From Cardiocondyla obscurior (Eukaryota; Arthropoda; Insecta; Hymenoptera; Formicidae): DNA of 64,000 nucleotides. This document shows positions 63,001 to 64,000 of the stretch, piece by piece; the first letter of the stretch is position 1; each line of letters begins with the position of its first letter. The stretch lies in contig NC_091864.1 in NCBI RefSeq assembly GCF_019399895.1, positions 1,962,001 through 2,026,000 of the forward strand, in the 5' to 3' direction. Position numbers and translations under genes: made by a program. The notes beneath the pieces are model-generated. The model did not search any database and was not told the origin of the DNA. It worked only from the letters and a program-made list of their open reading frames with translations.

Positions 63001-64000
63001 CTACAATGCGATCGAAAATATGTCACCGGATGCATCACTTTCGTTCTGTCGAATCTGCGACTATACTTGACGTTAAGTGCACTTCGCTGAAATATGGAGA
63101 TAGCTGGCCAGAAATATGAGAAGCGGCCGTGTCCGTTCAAGTTTGCACAGCGCGAAATTACCGCGCGGATTAATCCTACTACTTGAATCTTTCGATATTT
63201 CAGTGTTTGAAGCGACATGCGAGCCTCACTCGTTGCATTTCTTTACGAATCACTCTCGGAAAGTAACACGAAAGAATTTATAATATATTCTAAATAATAA
63301 TTTCAAAATTGCCTCGATAGCTCCGACTTTAATCACGTATATTGAAACCGCGTTTCATTTACGACCTCTGCGTCGTAGACACGTCGGCGGGTATAATTAA
63401 AAATTATCATTCTCGCGAAGTATTTTGGCCTCCAGATTTAATCACAGGCGCAATTAAACGTTCCGAGAGGGGGGTAATATGTGTCGTGATTTTAATTAAA
63501 ACGTCACACTTGCCGAATGGTGGAAGATACCGCGCGTAGGTTTCGCTCTCGGGATTGGGTTTCCTCGAGAACAATTACGAATCCGTTATTTCACTGTTAA
63601 ATGCTCTTTACCGACGACGCCTGTATCAGTTAAAAATCGTAGTAGTTAGCGAGGAAGTAAAAAAAAAATATATATAAAATTTATCACGCAAAGATATTTT
63701 ACATATCGACGTGGCAAACCAAATAAAATCGTAAATACATCGCGAAAAAAAAAATACAAGTCTAAAGAGAATAGACTGCATTAATGATTTTATGTCCTCT
63801 AGTACTCTTTAGAAAATTAATTCTAAAATTATGATAAGCAAGTATCTCTTTATCATGATGTTTCCTTTGCAAAAACCTGATAAACGTCGACTACCGGTGT
63901 ATTTTTCTATATACATTGAAAGCATGAGGGCTTAGTCGGATTACGGGGTAATTGATTTTGCTAGCTAAGGAGAACTATTTCACCAGAAATCTCTGCGCGC
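48019..64000. other. Intron-like non-coding DNA
   Basis: No exon or complete mobile element recognised. Visible items are a T/A-rich block (about 48360-48780), an acidic open frame without ATG (49460-49774, see findings), a CCTTAATTAAGG palindrome (52220-52231), an AT-rich block (52440-53160), A runs near 53890-53930 and 54569-54588, overlapping palindromes TGCACGTACGTGCA and TGCATATATGCA (58977-58999), a C-rich run (61423-61434), and an AT-rich block (62690-62960). Frames such as 55300-55809, 57943-58491 and 53331-53864 have no recognisable family pattern. Confidence 0.4.

Overview
The window looks like eukaryotic, very probably insect, DNA. It has no bacterial gene layout: no dense ORFs, operons, Shine-Dalgarno sites or CRISPR array. 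Dense CpG (runs of CGCG and TCGCGA everywhere) mixed with AT-rich blocks, long homopolymers and many CT/GA microsatellites is what ant and other hymenopteran genomes look like. That assignment is an inference from composition only.

Layout. Bases 1 to about 2100 appear to be upstream non-coding DNA. About 2100 to 2938 is a GC-rich promoter or 5' UTR candidate. The only gene part I can support well is a short first coding exon, 2939-3080 on the + strand. It encodes a basic N-terminus and a hydrophobic signal peptide, and stops at a consensus splice donor (3081). No further exon of that gene is recognisable, so the remaining 61 kb is best read as one very long first intron, or intron plus intergenic DNA, of a secreted or membrane gene whose other exons lie beyond the window. 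The gene's identity cannot be read from this exon.

The intron-like part carries several non-autonomous repeats: a tRNA-Leu-derived SINE (about 21418-21775), a 218-bp inverted-repeat element (22905-23122), a 250-bp hAT-type MITE (24840-25089), a 287-bp MITE with about 100-bp inverted repeats and TA ends (40791-41077), and a 1.62-kb foldback element (46398-48018). The foldback is the most striking structure. Its arms are 833 and 764 bp around a 24-nt loop. Each arm holds two diverged repeats of about 260 bp and a 34-bp minisatellite, and its ends are related to those of the small element at 22.9 kb. The inner 300 bp of the arms match except for one base. Further out, the right arm differs almost only by small deletions, which points either to a sequencing or consensus artefact or to an unusual mutational process. 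If transcribed within the intron it would form a very long double-stranded RNA.

A possible small minus-strand reading frame at 24.6-25.2 kb is interrupted by the hAT element and stays open on both sides of it. Most long open frames elsewhere are by-products of CpG-rich, stop-poor DNA and I do not annotate them.
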